A DNA stretch of 64,000 nucleotides from Embleya sp051903075. GTDB lineage: Bacteria; Actinomycetota; Actinomycetes; Streptomycetales; Streptomycetaceae. The notes beneath the pieces were generated by a model. The model was not told the DNA's origin and made no database searches. It saw only the letters and a program-made list of their open reading frames with translations. The DNA lies in the NCBI RefSeq assembly GCF_051903075.1, contig NZ_CP182422.1:372001-436000 (forward strand). The letters are read 5' to 3'. Made by a program: the position numbers and the translations under genes. Numbering within the stretch: the first letter of the stretch is position 1; each line of letters begins with the position of its first letter. Below, piece after piece: positions 17,279 through 27,052 of this stretch.

Positions 17279-20200
17279 GTGTCCGCCCGCAACGAAACGT
17301 CCATCGCCATCGTCGGGATCGGCTGCCGGTTCCCCGGCGGTGTGACAAGTCCGGGCGGGTTATGGCGGTTGGCGGCCCAGGGACGCTCGACGGTGGGCCC
17401 GGTGCCGGCCGATCGGTGGGATGCCGCCCGCCTGGCCGGGGTGCACGACCCGGAGCTCGCGGTGCGGGCCGGGTACGGCTGCTTCCTCGATGGCGATGTG
17501 TGGGCCTGGGATCCGCAGGCGCTGTCGGTGGCTCCGGTGGAGCAGGCGTGGGTGGATCCGCAGTTTCGGGTGCTGACGGAGGTGGCCTGGGAGGCGGTGG
17601 AGCACGCCGGGATCCCCGTGGGACGACTTCGCGGCTCGCGGACCGGCGTCTACATGGGTACGTATGCCCCGGACAACCTGTTCCGGGAGGCCCAGCCGGT
17701 CGAGGACGCGCCCAACAGCCCTTATTTATTCGGCAACTTCACGGCGAGCGCGGCCGGTCGGGTGGCGTTCGCGATGGACCTGCGCGGTCCGGTGATGGTG
17801 GTCAGTACTCATTGCTCCTCCGGGTTGGTCGCGTTGGACACCGCTTGCGGGGCGCTCACCCTGGGCGAGTGCGACACGGCCCTGGCCGGGGCGGTCCTCC
17901 TGATGCTGTCACCCGAGACGCACTACTACGAGGCTCCGCTGCTGCTGTCGGAGAGCGGGGCGTGCCATGCCTTCGACTCGCGTGCCGACGGTTACGTGCG
18001 GGGCGAGGGCGCGGGCGTGCTCGTCGTGAAGCGGCTGGCCGATGCCCGGCGGGACGGGGACCGGGTCCTGGCGGTGATCCGCGGTTCGGCGGTGAACAAC
18101 GACGGCCAGGCGTCGCGGCTGACCGCGCCGTCGACACGGATGCAACAGCGGCTGTTCCACGAGGCGGTCGCCAAGGCCGGGATCGACCCGGGCGCGGTGG
18201 GCCTCGTGGAGGCGCACGGCCCGGGCACGGCGGTGGGCGACCCGATCGAATACACCTCCATCGACGCGGTCTACGGACGCGGCCGGGGCCGGTGCGCCCT
18301 GGGGTCGATCAAGACGAACATCGGGCACTCGGAACCGGTGTCCGGCATCGCCGGAATGATCAAAGCCGTGGAGTGCCTGCGTCGCGGCTCCATCGCTCCC
18401 AACGCCGGCTTCACGGTGTGGAACCCCGCCATCACGCGCGCGGAGGCGTCCCGGCTCTTCGTTCCTACGGAACTCACCACGTGGCCGGTGGACGGCGCGG
18501 CGCGACTGGCGGCCGTCTGCTCCTACGGGGTGACCGGCACCAACGCCCACGTGGTCCTGGAATCCGCCCCCACGCCACGTGCCCGGCCCCGCCGGGCCCG
18601 GCAACCCGGGGGCAGGGCTCGGCTGTTCACCCTGTCGGCGAGTTCCCCCGAATCCCTGTCCCTGGCGGCCTCGCGCCTCGCGCACTGGGCCGAGGGGCCG
18701 GGCTCGGCGGTGGCGCTGTCGGACGTGGCGCACACGCTGGCCCAGCGCCGCTCGCACGCCGACCACCGACTGGCCATCGTCGCCCGGAATCGCCGCCAAC
18801 TCGTCGGCCGGGCACGTGCTTTCGCGGTACAGGAGTCGGCCGATGGTGTGGTGTCCGGCACGCCGCTGCTGCCGCCCGAGCACCCGGGCGCGGTGTTCGT
18901 GTTCACCGGCCAGGGGTCCCAGCGACCCGGCATGTGCCGGGGCCTGCTCGCGGAGGAGCCGGTGTTCGCCGCAGCCGTCGAGGAGTTGGAGCCGCTGATT
19001 CGTACCGAAGCCGGGTTCTCTCTGCGGGAGATGATCGAACACCCCGGTCACATGGTCGGGCTCGACCGTATTCAACCCACTTTATTCGGTGTCCAGGTGG
19101 CGCTCGCCGCCGTCTGGCGCTCGTGGGGCGTCCGGCCCGCCGCGGTCGTAGGGCAGTCGCTGGGTGAAGTCGCCGCGGTGGTGGTGGCGGGTGGTCTGGG
19201 CTTGGCGGACGGAGTGAAGGTGATCTGCCGCCGCTCCGCGCTGCTCGCCACGATCTCCGGTGGTGCGATGGCCTCGGTGATGCTCGACGCCGCCCGGGTG
19301 CAGGCGACCATCGAGGCCGCCGGAGCGGACGGCGTGACCCTCGGCGTCCTCACCTCGCCCGGCATCACCGTCGTGTCGGGCGACGCCACACAGATCGCCG
19401 CGCTGGTCCGGCGGTGGACGGCGGAGGGGGTGGTGGCGAAGACGATCGACGTCGAAGTGGCCTCGCACTCCCCGCAGGTCGACCCCATACTCGCCCGGCT
19501 GCACACCGCCCTGGCCGATGTGCCCGAGGCGCATCCCGGCATCCCGTTCTACTCCACCGTCTCGCCCGACCCCCTGCGGCCGGGGCCGCTGGACGGGGCG
19601 TACTGGGTACGCAACCAACGCGACCCGGTCCGGTTCCACACGGCGATCTCCGCCATGCTCGCCGCAGGACACCGACTGTTCGTCGAGTGCACCGCCCACC
19701 CGCTGGCGGTACGCCCGATTCTGGATATCACCCGGCACGACGCCGTCCCCGACACCGTAGCCGTCGGCAGTCTGCGGCAGGACACGGACGACTCCGAGGC
19801 GTTCCTGACCCACCTCGGCACGCTCCATGCGGCCGGATACGACGGCATCGACTTCGCGTCCCGCTACGGCGACGGGCAGCTGTGCGACGTCCCGGTCACC
19901 GCCTGGCACCGCTCCCGCCACGGCGGCGGCGAACCGACCCACCGCGTGATCGCCCGCGCTCTGCCGGGCGCCACTCAGCATCCGCTGCTCGGCGGCCACG
20001 TCCACGATCCCGACAGCCCGGGGCGTCACCTGTGGCAAACGCCCGTCGGCCCGCGGCTGTTGCCCTGGCTCGCCGACCACGCGGTGGCCGGCGTGCCGGT
20101 GCTTCCCGGCACCGCGGTGGTGGAGATGATGCTGGCCGCCGCCGCGCGTGTGTTCGATGTCGAGCGCGTCGCCGCCTCGGAGATCAGTGTGCTCAACCCC

Positions 20201-22513
20201 CTCGTCCTCGACCCCGAACCGCGGGTCACCACCCGACTGGTGCGCGACGGCGACATCGCCCACATCGAGATCGTGACCGCCGGCGCTGCGGGCATCACCG
20301 TGCATGCCCACGGCACCGTGCGACCGTTGGGTCCCGATCGTCCCGAACCGCTCGCCCCCGCCGACCTGGCCCCGGCGGGCCTGCGGGATCACGACATCGC
20401 GGCCCTGCACCGCACATTCCGCGACCGGCACGACGTCTTCCACGGCCCCGCCTTCACCGCCCTGGACCGCATCCGGGTCCATCCCACCGAAGATCGCGCT
20501 CTGGGCATCCTGCACACTCACGACGCCGCCCGGGTCTCCGCCTGGACCATGTCCCTGCACCCCGCCCTCGCCGACCAGGTGGTACAAACCGCGGTGGCGG
20601 TATGGCTCGCCCACCACACCCTCACTCCCGGTCCGGTGGTCGTCACGGGATTCGACGAGGTGCGCGTCCACGCGCCTACCGCCCATGTCCGCGCGGCCCT
20701 GGTCGAACTCCACGAGGCCGACGATCTGGGCTGCACGGCATCGGCCCGGCTGACCACCGCCGACGGCACCGTCGTTGCCGAGATCCGCGGACTGCGCGTC
20801 GCCAACATCACCCCGCCGACCGAGCGGTTCGCCGCCCGACTGAGCCACCACGAGTGGGTCGCGGCCCCGGTATCCGAAGCACGTCCTCGGAATTCGGACG
20901 GCAGGTGGACCGTCCTCACCACCGGCGACGACGCGTGGGCCCGCGCCCTCGCCGGGGAACTCGGGAGACAAACGGCCGGCTGCCGAATCCTGCCGCCGGA
21001 CTCCGTCCTCGGCGCGGCGTCCGCGCCGGCTCCCGGCACGGGAGTCGTACTCACGCTCGGCGACGCGCACCCCGGTGAGACACCCGGCGAGTCCGCCCTC
21101 AGGGCCGTCCACCGGGTCGTCACCCTCGTGCGGCACCTGGCCGAGCAGGACCGGCCACCCCGGTTGTGGGTCCTGAACCGTTCGGACCAGGCACGGTTGA
21201 CCGCTGCGGCCGTCCGCGCACTGCTGCGATCCGTGGCGTACGAGCATCCGGAACTCCGGGCCGCCACCCTGGAGTTCACGCCCGACGACAACCCGTACCC
21301 GGGCATCGTGAGCGAACTGCTGGACGACCGGCAACCGCTCACCGAGATCGCGCTGCTGCCGGACGGGCGTCACGTCGCCGGGATCCTCACCGGCCCCGGC
21401 GACCCGACCCGGGAACCCGCGGAGCCGGTACGGCCGGGCGCCGCCTACCTCGTCACCGGCGGCCTCGGTGGCCTGGGGCTGCTCACCGTCGAATGGCTCG
21501 CTCTGCGCGGCGCGGGCCGGATCGTCGTCAACGCACGCTCCGCGCCCAGCGCGCAAATCGAGGCTCGACTGCGCGCCCTGCGCGACGCGGGTACCGGTAT
21601 CGAAGTCGTGCGCGGCGACATCGGCGACCCGGCCGTCGCGGCGCGGGCAGTCGCGGCGACCGGCAAGGAGGGCCACACGCTGCGCGGGCTCTTCCACGCG
21701 GCCGGGGTCGTGGAGGACGCCACCGTCGCCAACCTCGACGACGCCCTCCTGGAACGGGTCTGGCGCGGAAAAGCCGCAGGTGCCTGGGCCCTTCACCAGG
21801 CCACCGCCCACAACGACCTCGACCACTTCGTCCTCTACTCCTCCATCGCCTCCCTCATCGGCTCCCCGGGACAGGCCGCCTACGCCGCCGCCAACGGCTT
21901 CCTCGACGGCCTGGTGGCATACCGCCTCGACCGGGGGCTGCCCGCCACCGGCATCCACTGGGGTGCCTGGAGCGAGGTCGGCCGCGGACGGCACCTGGCC
22001 GACCGGGGGTTCCTCACCATCAGCCCCGCCGACGGCATCGACGCGCTCGAGCGCATCCTGACCGCCGGTCACCGGCAACCGGCCTACTCTCCCGTGGACA
22101 CCGCCCGGTGGATCGCGCCCTACCCGAGCCTGCGTACGTCCACCCTGCTCGCCCCGCTGCTCACCGCCAAGGAAACCGAGGGGGCCGGGGAGGCCGGGGA
22201 AGAGGAGACCGCGGTGCGCAACCGACTCCTGGCCGCCGACGGGATGCCACAACGCCGGGCGATCCTCCAGGAGTTCGTCATCGAGACCGTGCGCGACCTG
22301 CTCGGTGGCAGCACCCGCCATATCGGCCCGCACACCAGCATGGTCATCCTCGGACTCGACTCCCTCGGCGCGGTCCAACTCCAGCAGCGTCTCCAGCGCG
22401 CCTTGCGCACGGAGCTGAAACCCGGGGTGATCTGGGTCAAGCCCACCCCCGCCACCCTCGCCGACCGACTGCTCGACGCCATGGGCCTCGACATCGGCGA
22501 ACAGGATCACTGA
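17279..22513 (+). CDS. Single-module type I polyketide synthase, KS-AT-DH-KR-ACP
   Basis: A 1744-aa synthase starting at GTG 17279, six bases after TAGGGGG. KS (about 5-425) has C179 within THCSSGLVAL, H313 in VEAHGPGT and H350 in NIGHSEP, so the triad is complete although the active-site context departs from the usual DTACSSSLVA. AT (about 540-830) has GQSLGE with S627 and VASHS with H730, a pattern closer to methylmalonyl- than malonyl-specific ATs. DH (about 905-1180) has H934 and D1099. KR has the nucleotide loop GGLGGLG (1394-1400), Y1535 and N1539, and the VED variant of the LDD motif suggests a B-type alcohol. ACP has S1695 in LGLDSLG. There is no ER, thioesterase, loading module or docking domain. 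It may work once or iteratively; chain release must come from elsewhere. Confidence 0.95.
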   Translation: MSARNETSIAIVGIGCRFPGGVTSPGGLWRLAAQGRSTVGPVPADRWDAARLAGVHDPELAVRAGYGCFLDGDVWAWDPQALSVAPVEQAWVDPQFRVLTEVAWEAVEHAGIPVGRLRGSRTGVYMGTYAPDNLFREAQPVEDAPNSPYLFGNFTASAAGRVAFAMDLRGPVMVVSTHCSSGLVALDTACGALTLGECDTALAGAVLLMLSPETHYYEAPLLLSESGACHAFDSRADGYVRGEGAGVLVVKRLADARRDGDRVLAVIRGSAVNNDGQASRLTAPSTRMQQRLFHEAVAKAGIDPGAVGLVEAHGPGTAVGDPIEYTSIDAVYGRGRGRCALGSIKTNIGHSEPVSGIAGMIKAVECLRRGSIAPNAGFTVWNPAITRAEASRLFVPTELTTWPVDGAARLAAVCSYGVTGTNAHVVLESAPTPRARPRRARQPGGRARLFTLSASSPESLSLAASRLAHWAEGPGSAVALSDVAHTLAQRRSHADHRLAIVARNRRQLVGRARAFAVQESADGVVSGTPLLPPEHPGAVFVFTGQGSQRPGMCRGLLAEEPVFAAAVEELEPLIRTEAGFSLREMIEHPGHMVGLDRIQPTLFGVQVALAAVWRSWGVRPAAVVGQSLGEVAAVVVAGGLGLADGVKVICRRSALLATISGGAMASVMLDAARVQATIEAAGADGVTLGVLTSPGITVVSGDATQIAALVRRWTAEGVVAKTIDVEVASHSPQVDPILARLHTALADVPEAHPGIPFYSTVSPDPLRPGPLDGAYWVRNQRDPVRFHTAISAMLAAGHRLFVECTAHPLAVRPILDITRHDAVPDTVAVGSLRQDTDDSEAFLTHLGTLHAAGYDGIDFASRYGDGQLCDVPVTAWHRSRHGGGEPTHRVIARALPGATQHPLLGGHVHDPDSPGRHLWQTPVGPRLLPWLADHAVAGVPVLPGTAVVEMMLAAAARVFDVERVAASEISVLNPLVLDPEPRVTTRLVRDGDIAHIEIVTAGAAGITVHAHGTVRPLGPDRPEPLAPADLAPAGLRDHDIAALHRTFRDRHDVFHGPAFTALDRIRVHPTEDRALGILHTHDAARVSAWTMSLHPALADQVVQTAVAVWLAHHTLTPGPVVVTGFDEVRVHAPTAHVRAALVELHEADDLGCTASARLTTADGTVVAEIRGLRVANITPPTERFAARLSHHEWVAAPVSEARPRNSDGRWTVLTTGDDAWARALAGELGRQTAGCRILPPDSVLGAASAPAPGTGVVLTLGDAHPGETPGESALRAVHRVVTLVRHLAEQDRPPRLWVLNRSDQARLTAAAVRALLRSVAYEHPELRAATLEFTPDDNPYPGIVSELLDDRQPLTEIALLPDGRHVAGILTGPGDPTREPAEPVRPGAAYLVTGGLGGLGLLTVEWLALRGAGRIVVNARSAPSAQIEARLRALRDAGTGIEVVRGDIGDPAVAARAVAATGKEGHTLRGLFHAAGVVEDATVANLDDALLERVWRGKAAGAWALHQATAHNDLDHFVLYSSIASLIGSPGQAAYAAANGFLDGLVAYRLDRGLPATGIHWGAWSEVGRGRHLADRGFLTISPADGIDALERILTAGHRQPAYSPVDTARWIAPYPSLRTSTLLAPLLTAKETEGAGEAGEEETAVRNRLLAADGMPQRRAILQEFVIETVRDLLGGSTRHIGPHTSMVILGLDSLGAVQLQQRLQRALRTELKPGVIWVKPTPATLADRLLDAMGLDIGEQDH

Positions 22514-22514
22514 C

Positions 22515-23495
22515 ATGACGGAACAGTCGGCACGGGCCGCCTCCGGCTCCGCGACCCCGGGCAACGGCCGGGTCCCGGCCGCGGGTCGCCGGCGCGGCCC
22601 GGTGGTGTATTGGGGCGCCTTCGGCCTGGCCTGTCTGATCCTGCAGGGCGTGGTCTTCACCCGCTGGATCGTCGGTGGCGACGCGCACGCCCACTCCTCG
22701 GGCGACTACACCATCCCCCACACGATGAAGGTCGTCACTCACATCGGGCAGGTCGGGGCCGGGCTGCTCTTCCTCGTGCTGGCCGCGGTGTGTCGGCGGG
22801 AGTGCCGTGCCCAAGGCCGCATCACCCTGAACACCGCGGTGTTCATCGGATTCTGCTTCTCCTTCTGGAGCAACCCCTACGTCAGCCAGTTCCGCTACGC
22901 GGCCGGAAACAACCGCTACGACCTCAACGTGGACACCTGGGGGCCGTATCTGCCCGGATGGCGAGGAGACACCCCCGCCGTCGAGTCCTTCCTCATGGAG
23001 ATCGCCTATCCGGTGATGCTGCTGTGGATCATCATCGCGTTGACCGTCGTTCGGCTGTGTGCCGCCCGACGGCCGCTTTGGAGCCGACGTCGCACGCTCG
23101 CGCTGACGATCGTCGTCATGTTGGTGTGCGAGCCCCTCCTGACCGGCGCCTACCAGCGGCTCGGCGGGTTCGCCTACCCGCGTGCCCTGCCCGGCAACCT
23201 CACCTTCTTCGAGGGGCAGTGGTACCAACTACCCATCACCTCCACGCTCGCCGTGGTCGGCTTCTTCATCGTGCCGGTCCTGGCCATGGCCGTGCACGCC
23301 GAACCCGGCCGTGAAGCCCACCTCTTCCGCGGCACCGACCGACTGCCCCGGTGGACCCGTCCGTGGAGCCGACTGCTCGCCGGCATCGGATTCATGAACG
23401 TCTGCACCCTGGGGTTCCAGGTCACCATGGCCCTCGCCTCGCTGATCAGCCACCCCATCGACCTGCCGAGTTGGTGGGACCGGCCCACCGGCTGA
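22515..23495 (+). CDS. AveC-like (spirocyclase family) integral membrane protein
   Basis: A 326-aa membrane protein starting two bases after the PKS stop, hence co-translated. It has about seven hydrophobic segments, starting with VVYWGAFGLACLILQGVVF near residue 35. A polar loop around FWSNPYVSQFRYAAGNNRYD and a later FFEGQWYQLPI are the most distinctive parts. The size, topology and motifs resemble the AveC/MeiC family. AveC acts in avermectin biosynthesis as a membrane protein that promotes spiroketal formation and influences dehydration. Here it probably modifies the product of the adjacent PKS. Family assignment is by recognition, without alignment; the chemistry is inferred. Confidence 0.65.
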   Translation: MTEQSARAASGSATPGNGRVPAAGRRRGPVVYWGAFGLACLILQGVVFTRWIVGGDAHAHSSGDYTIPHTMKVVTHIGQVGAGLLFLVLAAVCRRECRAQGRITLNTAVFIGFCFSFWSNPYVSQFRYAAGNNRYDLNVDTWGPYLPGWRGDTPAVESFLMEIAYPVMLLWIIIALTVVRLCAARRPLWSRRRTLALTIVVMLVCEPLLTGAYQRLGGFAYPRALPGNLTFFEGQWYQLPITSTLAVVGFFIVPVLAMAVHAEPGREAHLFRGTDRLPRWTRPWSRLLAGIGFMNVCTLGFQVTMALASLISHPIDLPSWWDRPTG

Positions 23496-23519
23496 CTTCC
23501 CCCCTCGGGAGCCGCGCAC

Positions 23520-24920
23520 ATGAAACCTGTGAGCCGACGCCATCTCGACCATCCACCGGGGCGAGAGCACGCCGTCGTCATCGGCGCCGGCATCGCGGGG
23601 CTGCTCTGCGCACACGTGCTCGGCGACGCGTTCACCCACGTCACGATCATCGAACGCGACCGTCTCACCCCCGAGCCCCGCCCGCGCAAGGGAGTGCCGC
23701 AGGGACGCCACGCACACGCGTTGCAGGCCCGCGGCCACCAGTCCCTGGAACGGTTGCTGCCCGGCATCGGGGACGAACTGGCCGCGACCGGCGCGCCGTC
23801 GGCGGACTTCTGCCTGGACGGACGCCTGCACTTCCCCTACGGCTCGCCACCACCGCTACGCTCCGACATCCACATCCGGATGGTCAGCCGCCCGCTGCTG
23901 GAAACGCTCATCCGCGCACGGGTCCTGAGTGTCCTCCGGGTACACATCCGCGACGGATGCACCGCCACCGGCCTGACCCTGAGCGATGATCGCCGGCGCA
24001 TCACCGGAGTGCGGCTGCGACAGTCCACGGCAGGCCGCACGTCCGCCACGGAGACACTTCGGGCCGACCTGGTCGCCGATGCCACCGGCCGAGGCTCGCA
24101 CCTGCCCGGCTGGCTCACCGACCTCGGCCTTCCCCGGGTTCGCGAGAGCACCGTCGACGCCCGCGTGGGCTACGCCTCCCGCACCTACCGCGCGGCCCCG
24201 GCACTCCGCGGCGACTGGCTCGCCCTGTTCGAACTCCCGCACGCCCCGCTCTTCTCTCGTGGCGCCTTCGCCCTCAGAACCGAGGGCGGCCGGCTCATGG
24301 TGAGCCTGCAGGGCGCAGCAGGCGACCACCCGCCCGGCGACGAAGGCGGGTTCGAGGCATTCGCGAAATCCCTCGCCGGCGGCCTGTACGAGACCATGCG
24401 GAGATCAGAGCCGGTCACCCCGGTGGTGCGATACGCCCACACGGCCAACCGGCGCCGCCACCTCCACCGCCTTGCACCCTGGCCCGACGGGTTGATCGCG
24501 CTCGGCGACGCCGTCTGCGCGTTCAACCCCATCTATGCCCAGGGCATGACGGTCGCGGCCCTGGAAGCCCTCGTCCTGCGCGACATGCTCACTACACGAG
24601 GAGGCCGACTCGACGGCATGGCCGCCGAGTTCCAACGGCGTTCGGCCCGTGTGGTCAGCCGGCCCTGGGCCCTTGCGACCCTGTCCGACCGTGCCTGGCA
24701 GGACCAACGGCCACCCGTGCTCGTCCGCCTGGGCGTGTGGTACTTGGAGCAGTGGTATAAACGCGTCCCCACGGATCCGCGCATGTTCTACGACATTGCC
24801 CGCGTCACCAACATGACCGGCAATCCCTTGCTCCTCATTCATCCACGGCACGTCACCCACATCGCGATCAACGCACTCCATCAGTCACGCCGTTCGTCCC
24901 ACACGAAACCGTCACGGTAG
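23520..24920 (+). CDS. FAD-dependent monooxygenase / epoxidase-like oxidoreductase
   Basis: A 466-aa flavoprotein 24 bases after the AveC-like gene. The Rossmann FAD motif GAGIAGLLCAHVLG occurs at about 23-36, with the FAD-ribose acid in IIERDRL. The segment RKGVPQGRHAHALQARG resembles the signature of a family that includes putative polyketide epoxidases and squalene-epoxidase-like enzymes. A DATGRGSHLP block and a second FAD motif, IALGDAVCAFNPIYAQGM, complete the fold. It probably hydroxylates or epoxidises the product of the PKS/AveC-like pair. Its C-terminus (about 400-466) is basic and lacks a clear membrane anchor. Substrate unknown. Confidence 0.85.
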   Translation: MKPVSRRHLDHPPGREHAVVIGAGIAGLLCAHVLGDAFTHVTIIERDRLTPEPRPRKGVPQGRHAHALQARGHQSLERLLPGIGDELAATGAPSADFCLDGRLHFPYGSPPPLRSDIHIRMVSRPLLETLIRARVLSVLRVHIRDGCTATGLTLSDDRRRITGVRLRQSTAGRTSATETLRADLVADATGRGSHLPGWLTDLGLPRVRESTVDARVGYASRTYRAAPALRGDWLALFELPHAPLFSRGAFALRTEGGRLMVSLQGAAGDHPPGDEGGFEAFAKSLAGGLYETMRRSEPVTPVVRYAHTANRRRHLHRLAPWPDGLIALGDAVCAFNPIYAQGMTVAALEALVLRDMLTTRGGRLDGMAAEFQRRSARVVSRPWALATLSDRAWQDQRPPVLVRLGVWYLEQWYKRVPTDPRMFYDIARVTNMTGNPLLLIHPRHVTHIAINALHQSRRSSHTKPSR

Positions 24921-25109
24921 ATCGGCCCGGTCGAGGTCCGCTCTCGCCGAGGTCTCTTGATGGGAGCAGCACGCGGCTCGCCGAGCTGCGGATCACCCTC
25001 CGCCGGTCGCGGTCTCCACGACATGATCACGCATCAACCCACCACTCGGACCACCGCTCGGCCGCGACGGTGACAGGCGCCGTTCGCTTCCGCCTTCTAC
25101 TGTGAAGTC

Positions 25110-25634
25110 ATGGCCCGCCCCCACGAACCGTCCGCGAGATCGCGAGGCTCAGGCGCGACGCGCACGTCCCGGACCGACTACGCCGGCGCCGTGTACGGAT
25201 CCCTGCTCGCGGCCTCCGTGGTGGCCACCGCCGGGACCCTGGGCCCCTATCCACGACTGCAACTCAGCCTCCTGCTCATCATCACCGGTCTCGTCTTCTG
25301 GGCCGCCCACGTCTACGCGCGCCTGGCCGGCGAACGACTCCACGGCCCACGACCCGACTTGGTCGAAGTGCGCCGCGTCGCACGCCACGAGCGGTCCATC
25401 GTCGAAGCAGCCGTGATCCCCGCCGCGGTTGTGGCCGGGAGCCCCCTGCTCGGCCTCGGCCTCGGCGCCACCGCGTGGCTTGCCCTCGGTATCGCCGTGA
25501 CGCAGCAGGTCGTCTGGGCTTCCCTCGGCGCCGTCGCCGCCGGCGCCCGCCGTATGCAGGTGGTCGCCGAGGGGGTCGTGAACCTCCTCCTCGGCCTGAT
25601 CATCGTTGCCGCGAAGGCGGCGTTGGGCCACTGA
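25110..25634 (+). CDS. Integral membrane protein of unknown function
   Basis: A 174-aa protein with a basic, disordered N-terminus (about 1-22) and four hydrophobic segments: around YAGAVYGSLLAASVVATAG, LQLSLLLIITGLVFWAAHVY, IPAAVVAGSPLLGLGLGATAWLAL and VVNLLLGLIIVAAKAAL. The second and third are joined by a charged cytoplasmic-type stretch (ERLHGPRPDLVEVRRVARHE). No enzyme motif was seen. It starts 189 bases after the FAD monooxygenase, so it may be separate from the PKS locus. Confidence 0.7.
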   Translation: MARPHEPSARSRGSGATRTSRTDYAGAVYGSLLAASVVATAGTLGPYPRLQLSLLLIITGLVFWAAHVYARLAGERLHGPRPDLVEVRRVARHERSIVEAAVIPAAVVAGSPLLGLGLGATAWLALGIAVTQQVVWASLGAVAAGARRMQVVAEGVVNLLLGLIIVAAKAALGH

Positions 25635-26089
25635 CCGCGCCCCCGCGAGGAAGGCCCCGCCAACCGGCAAGGACCCGGCGCTTGCGGCCACGGCGGCCAT
25701 CCCCGGGCCTGTTCGGCCCCGAAGACGTGGAACGGCGAAACCGGCGGGCTTGCCCCATCGGCGCTTCGAGCACCGAGGCGGTGGTTTCCTCGCATGGAGC
25801 ACCGACGCCGCACCGACCTTCGGATTCCCTCGTTCGGCTCCGGAGCAGCCTGTCACCGGGCACATCGGCTTGCCTGGGGTTCGCCTCCCTCGACGCCGAC
25901 GCGGCGAGGATCGTCCCGGCCGGGGGAGTCGAACGTGAGCCGAGATGCGTGGCCGGCCGTCCGCTGCTGAAATGACGAAGGCGACGGTCACTGTCGGTAC
26001 CGGCGCCGTCGCACACCGCGAAGGCGCGGGGGTGTGGGGGTGGACCCCACCCGACACACGTCGACGACCCGACCGGACAAGGAGCCGAC
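25635..26089. other. Intergenic region
   Basis: About 455 bases. Several open frames cross it, but none has a ribosome site, consistent codon use or a recognisable domain. It precedes a run of small co-directional genes and probably carries their promoter. Confidence 0.45.
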
Positions 26090-26533
26090 ATGAGTAACGA
26101 ACCCTACGAGCCCGGCCCGATCGACTACCTGGTGATCGAGTTTCCCGGAAGTCGGATGACCGGCGAGGGACTGCCCCTCCTGATCGATCTGGTCGACCGT
26201 GGCATCATCCGGGTGCTGGATCTGCTCTTCGTCCGCAAGAACGCGGACGGATCGGTCCGAGGAGTCGAACTCGCCGACCTGACCGGCGACGACAACCTCG
26301 ACCTCGCCGTCTTCGAGGGATCCTCCTCGGGACTGCTCGGCCAGGACGAGATCGACGACGCGAGCAAGGTACTGGAGCCCGGCAGCGCGGCGGCCGTCCT
26401 CGTCTACGAGAACGTGTGGGCGGGCCCGCTCGCAGCGGCCCTGCGACGTGGCGGAGCCCGGCTCGTCGCCAATGGACGTATCCCGGTCCAGGAAATCCTG
26501 GCCTCGCTCGACGCCGCCGAGAGCACGGCCTGA
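26090..26533 (+). CDS. DUF6325 family protein
   Basis: A 147-aa protein matching DUF6325: GPIDYLVIEFPG near the start, then VDRGIIRVLDLLFVRKNADGS, ELADLTGDD, and a C-terminal AAAVLVYENVWAGPLAAALRRGGARLVANGRIP. The fold looks like a duplicated ferredoxin-like or DUF1269-like alpha/beta domain. The biochemical role is not known. It is followed after 44 bases by a SHOCT protein, an arrangement typical of these actinobacterial gene sets. GGAG (26080-26083) precedes the ATG. Confidence 0.85.
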   Translation: MSNEPYEPGPIDYLVIEFPGSRMTGEGLPLLIDLVDRGIIRVLDLLFVRKNADGSVRGVELADLTGDDNLDLAVFEGSSSGLLGQDEIDDASKVLEPGSAAAVLVYENVWAGPLAAALRRGGARLVANGRIPVQEILASLDAAESTA

Positions 26534-26577
26534 GTCGCTTTCGAAGGCCGTTCCCACCCCAGCAGAGGAGACAGATC

Positions 26578-26862
26578 ATGCCAGGGCTTCTTCGCGGCAT
26601 CGCCCGCACCGCCGTCGTCGCCGGAACCGCCACCGCGGTCTCCAACCGAGTCTCCCGGCGCCAGGCCGGCCGCTGGGCCCAACAGGAACCGCAGCAACCG
26701 GCAACCGGACCCGCCTACGCCGCCGAACCCGCACCATCCGCACCGGCGGACGACATGAGCAGCAAGCTCGCCCAGCTCAAGGAGTTGGGTGAACTGAAGC
26801 AACAAGGCGTGCTCAGTGAAAGCGAGTTCGAGACCCAAAAGGCCGCGATCCTCGGCTCCTGA
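26578..26862 (+). CDS. SHOCT-domain small protein
   Basis: A 94-aa protein. The N-terminus is basic and mildly hydrophobic (LLRGIARTAVVAGTATAVSNRVSRR), followed by a Gln/Pro/Ala linker. The C-terminal SHOCT module (about 62-93) is clear: KLAQLKELGELKQQGVLSES then EFETQKAAIL. SHOCT is a short helical oligomerisation module at protein ends. The gene follows DUF6325 after 44 bases with GAGGAG before the ATG. It is presumed to act with its neighbour. Confidence 0.88.
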   Translation: MPGLLRGIARTAVVAGTATAVSNRVSRRQAGRWAQQEPQQPATGPAYAAEPAPSAPADDMSSKLAQLKELGELKQQGVLSESEFETQKAAILGS

Positions 26863-27052
26863 CTCGCTCGACACGAGTCGTCACGCGCGCCCGATCCCCC
26901 GTCCCGCGCGGAAGACACCTCAACAGGCGAACCCTGCCCGAAGGCTCGGCCTCCGACCATCCCGGTAGGCGTAACTCAACGTGCGCGATCCCACACGCCT
27001 CGCGCATATTCGACTTGTATGGCAATCCTTCCACCGTCGCCCGGAGAGTGGT

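Noticed and set aside
19082..22660. 1192-aa minus-strand frame across the PKS
   Set aside because: It is an antisense shadow produced by high GC at third codon positions; the PKS domains on the plus strand are intact.
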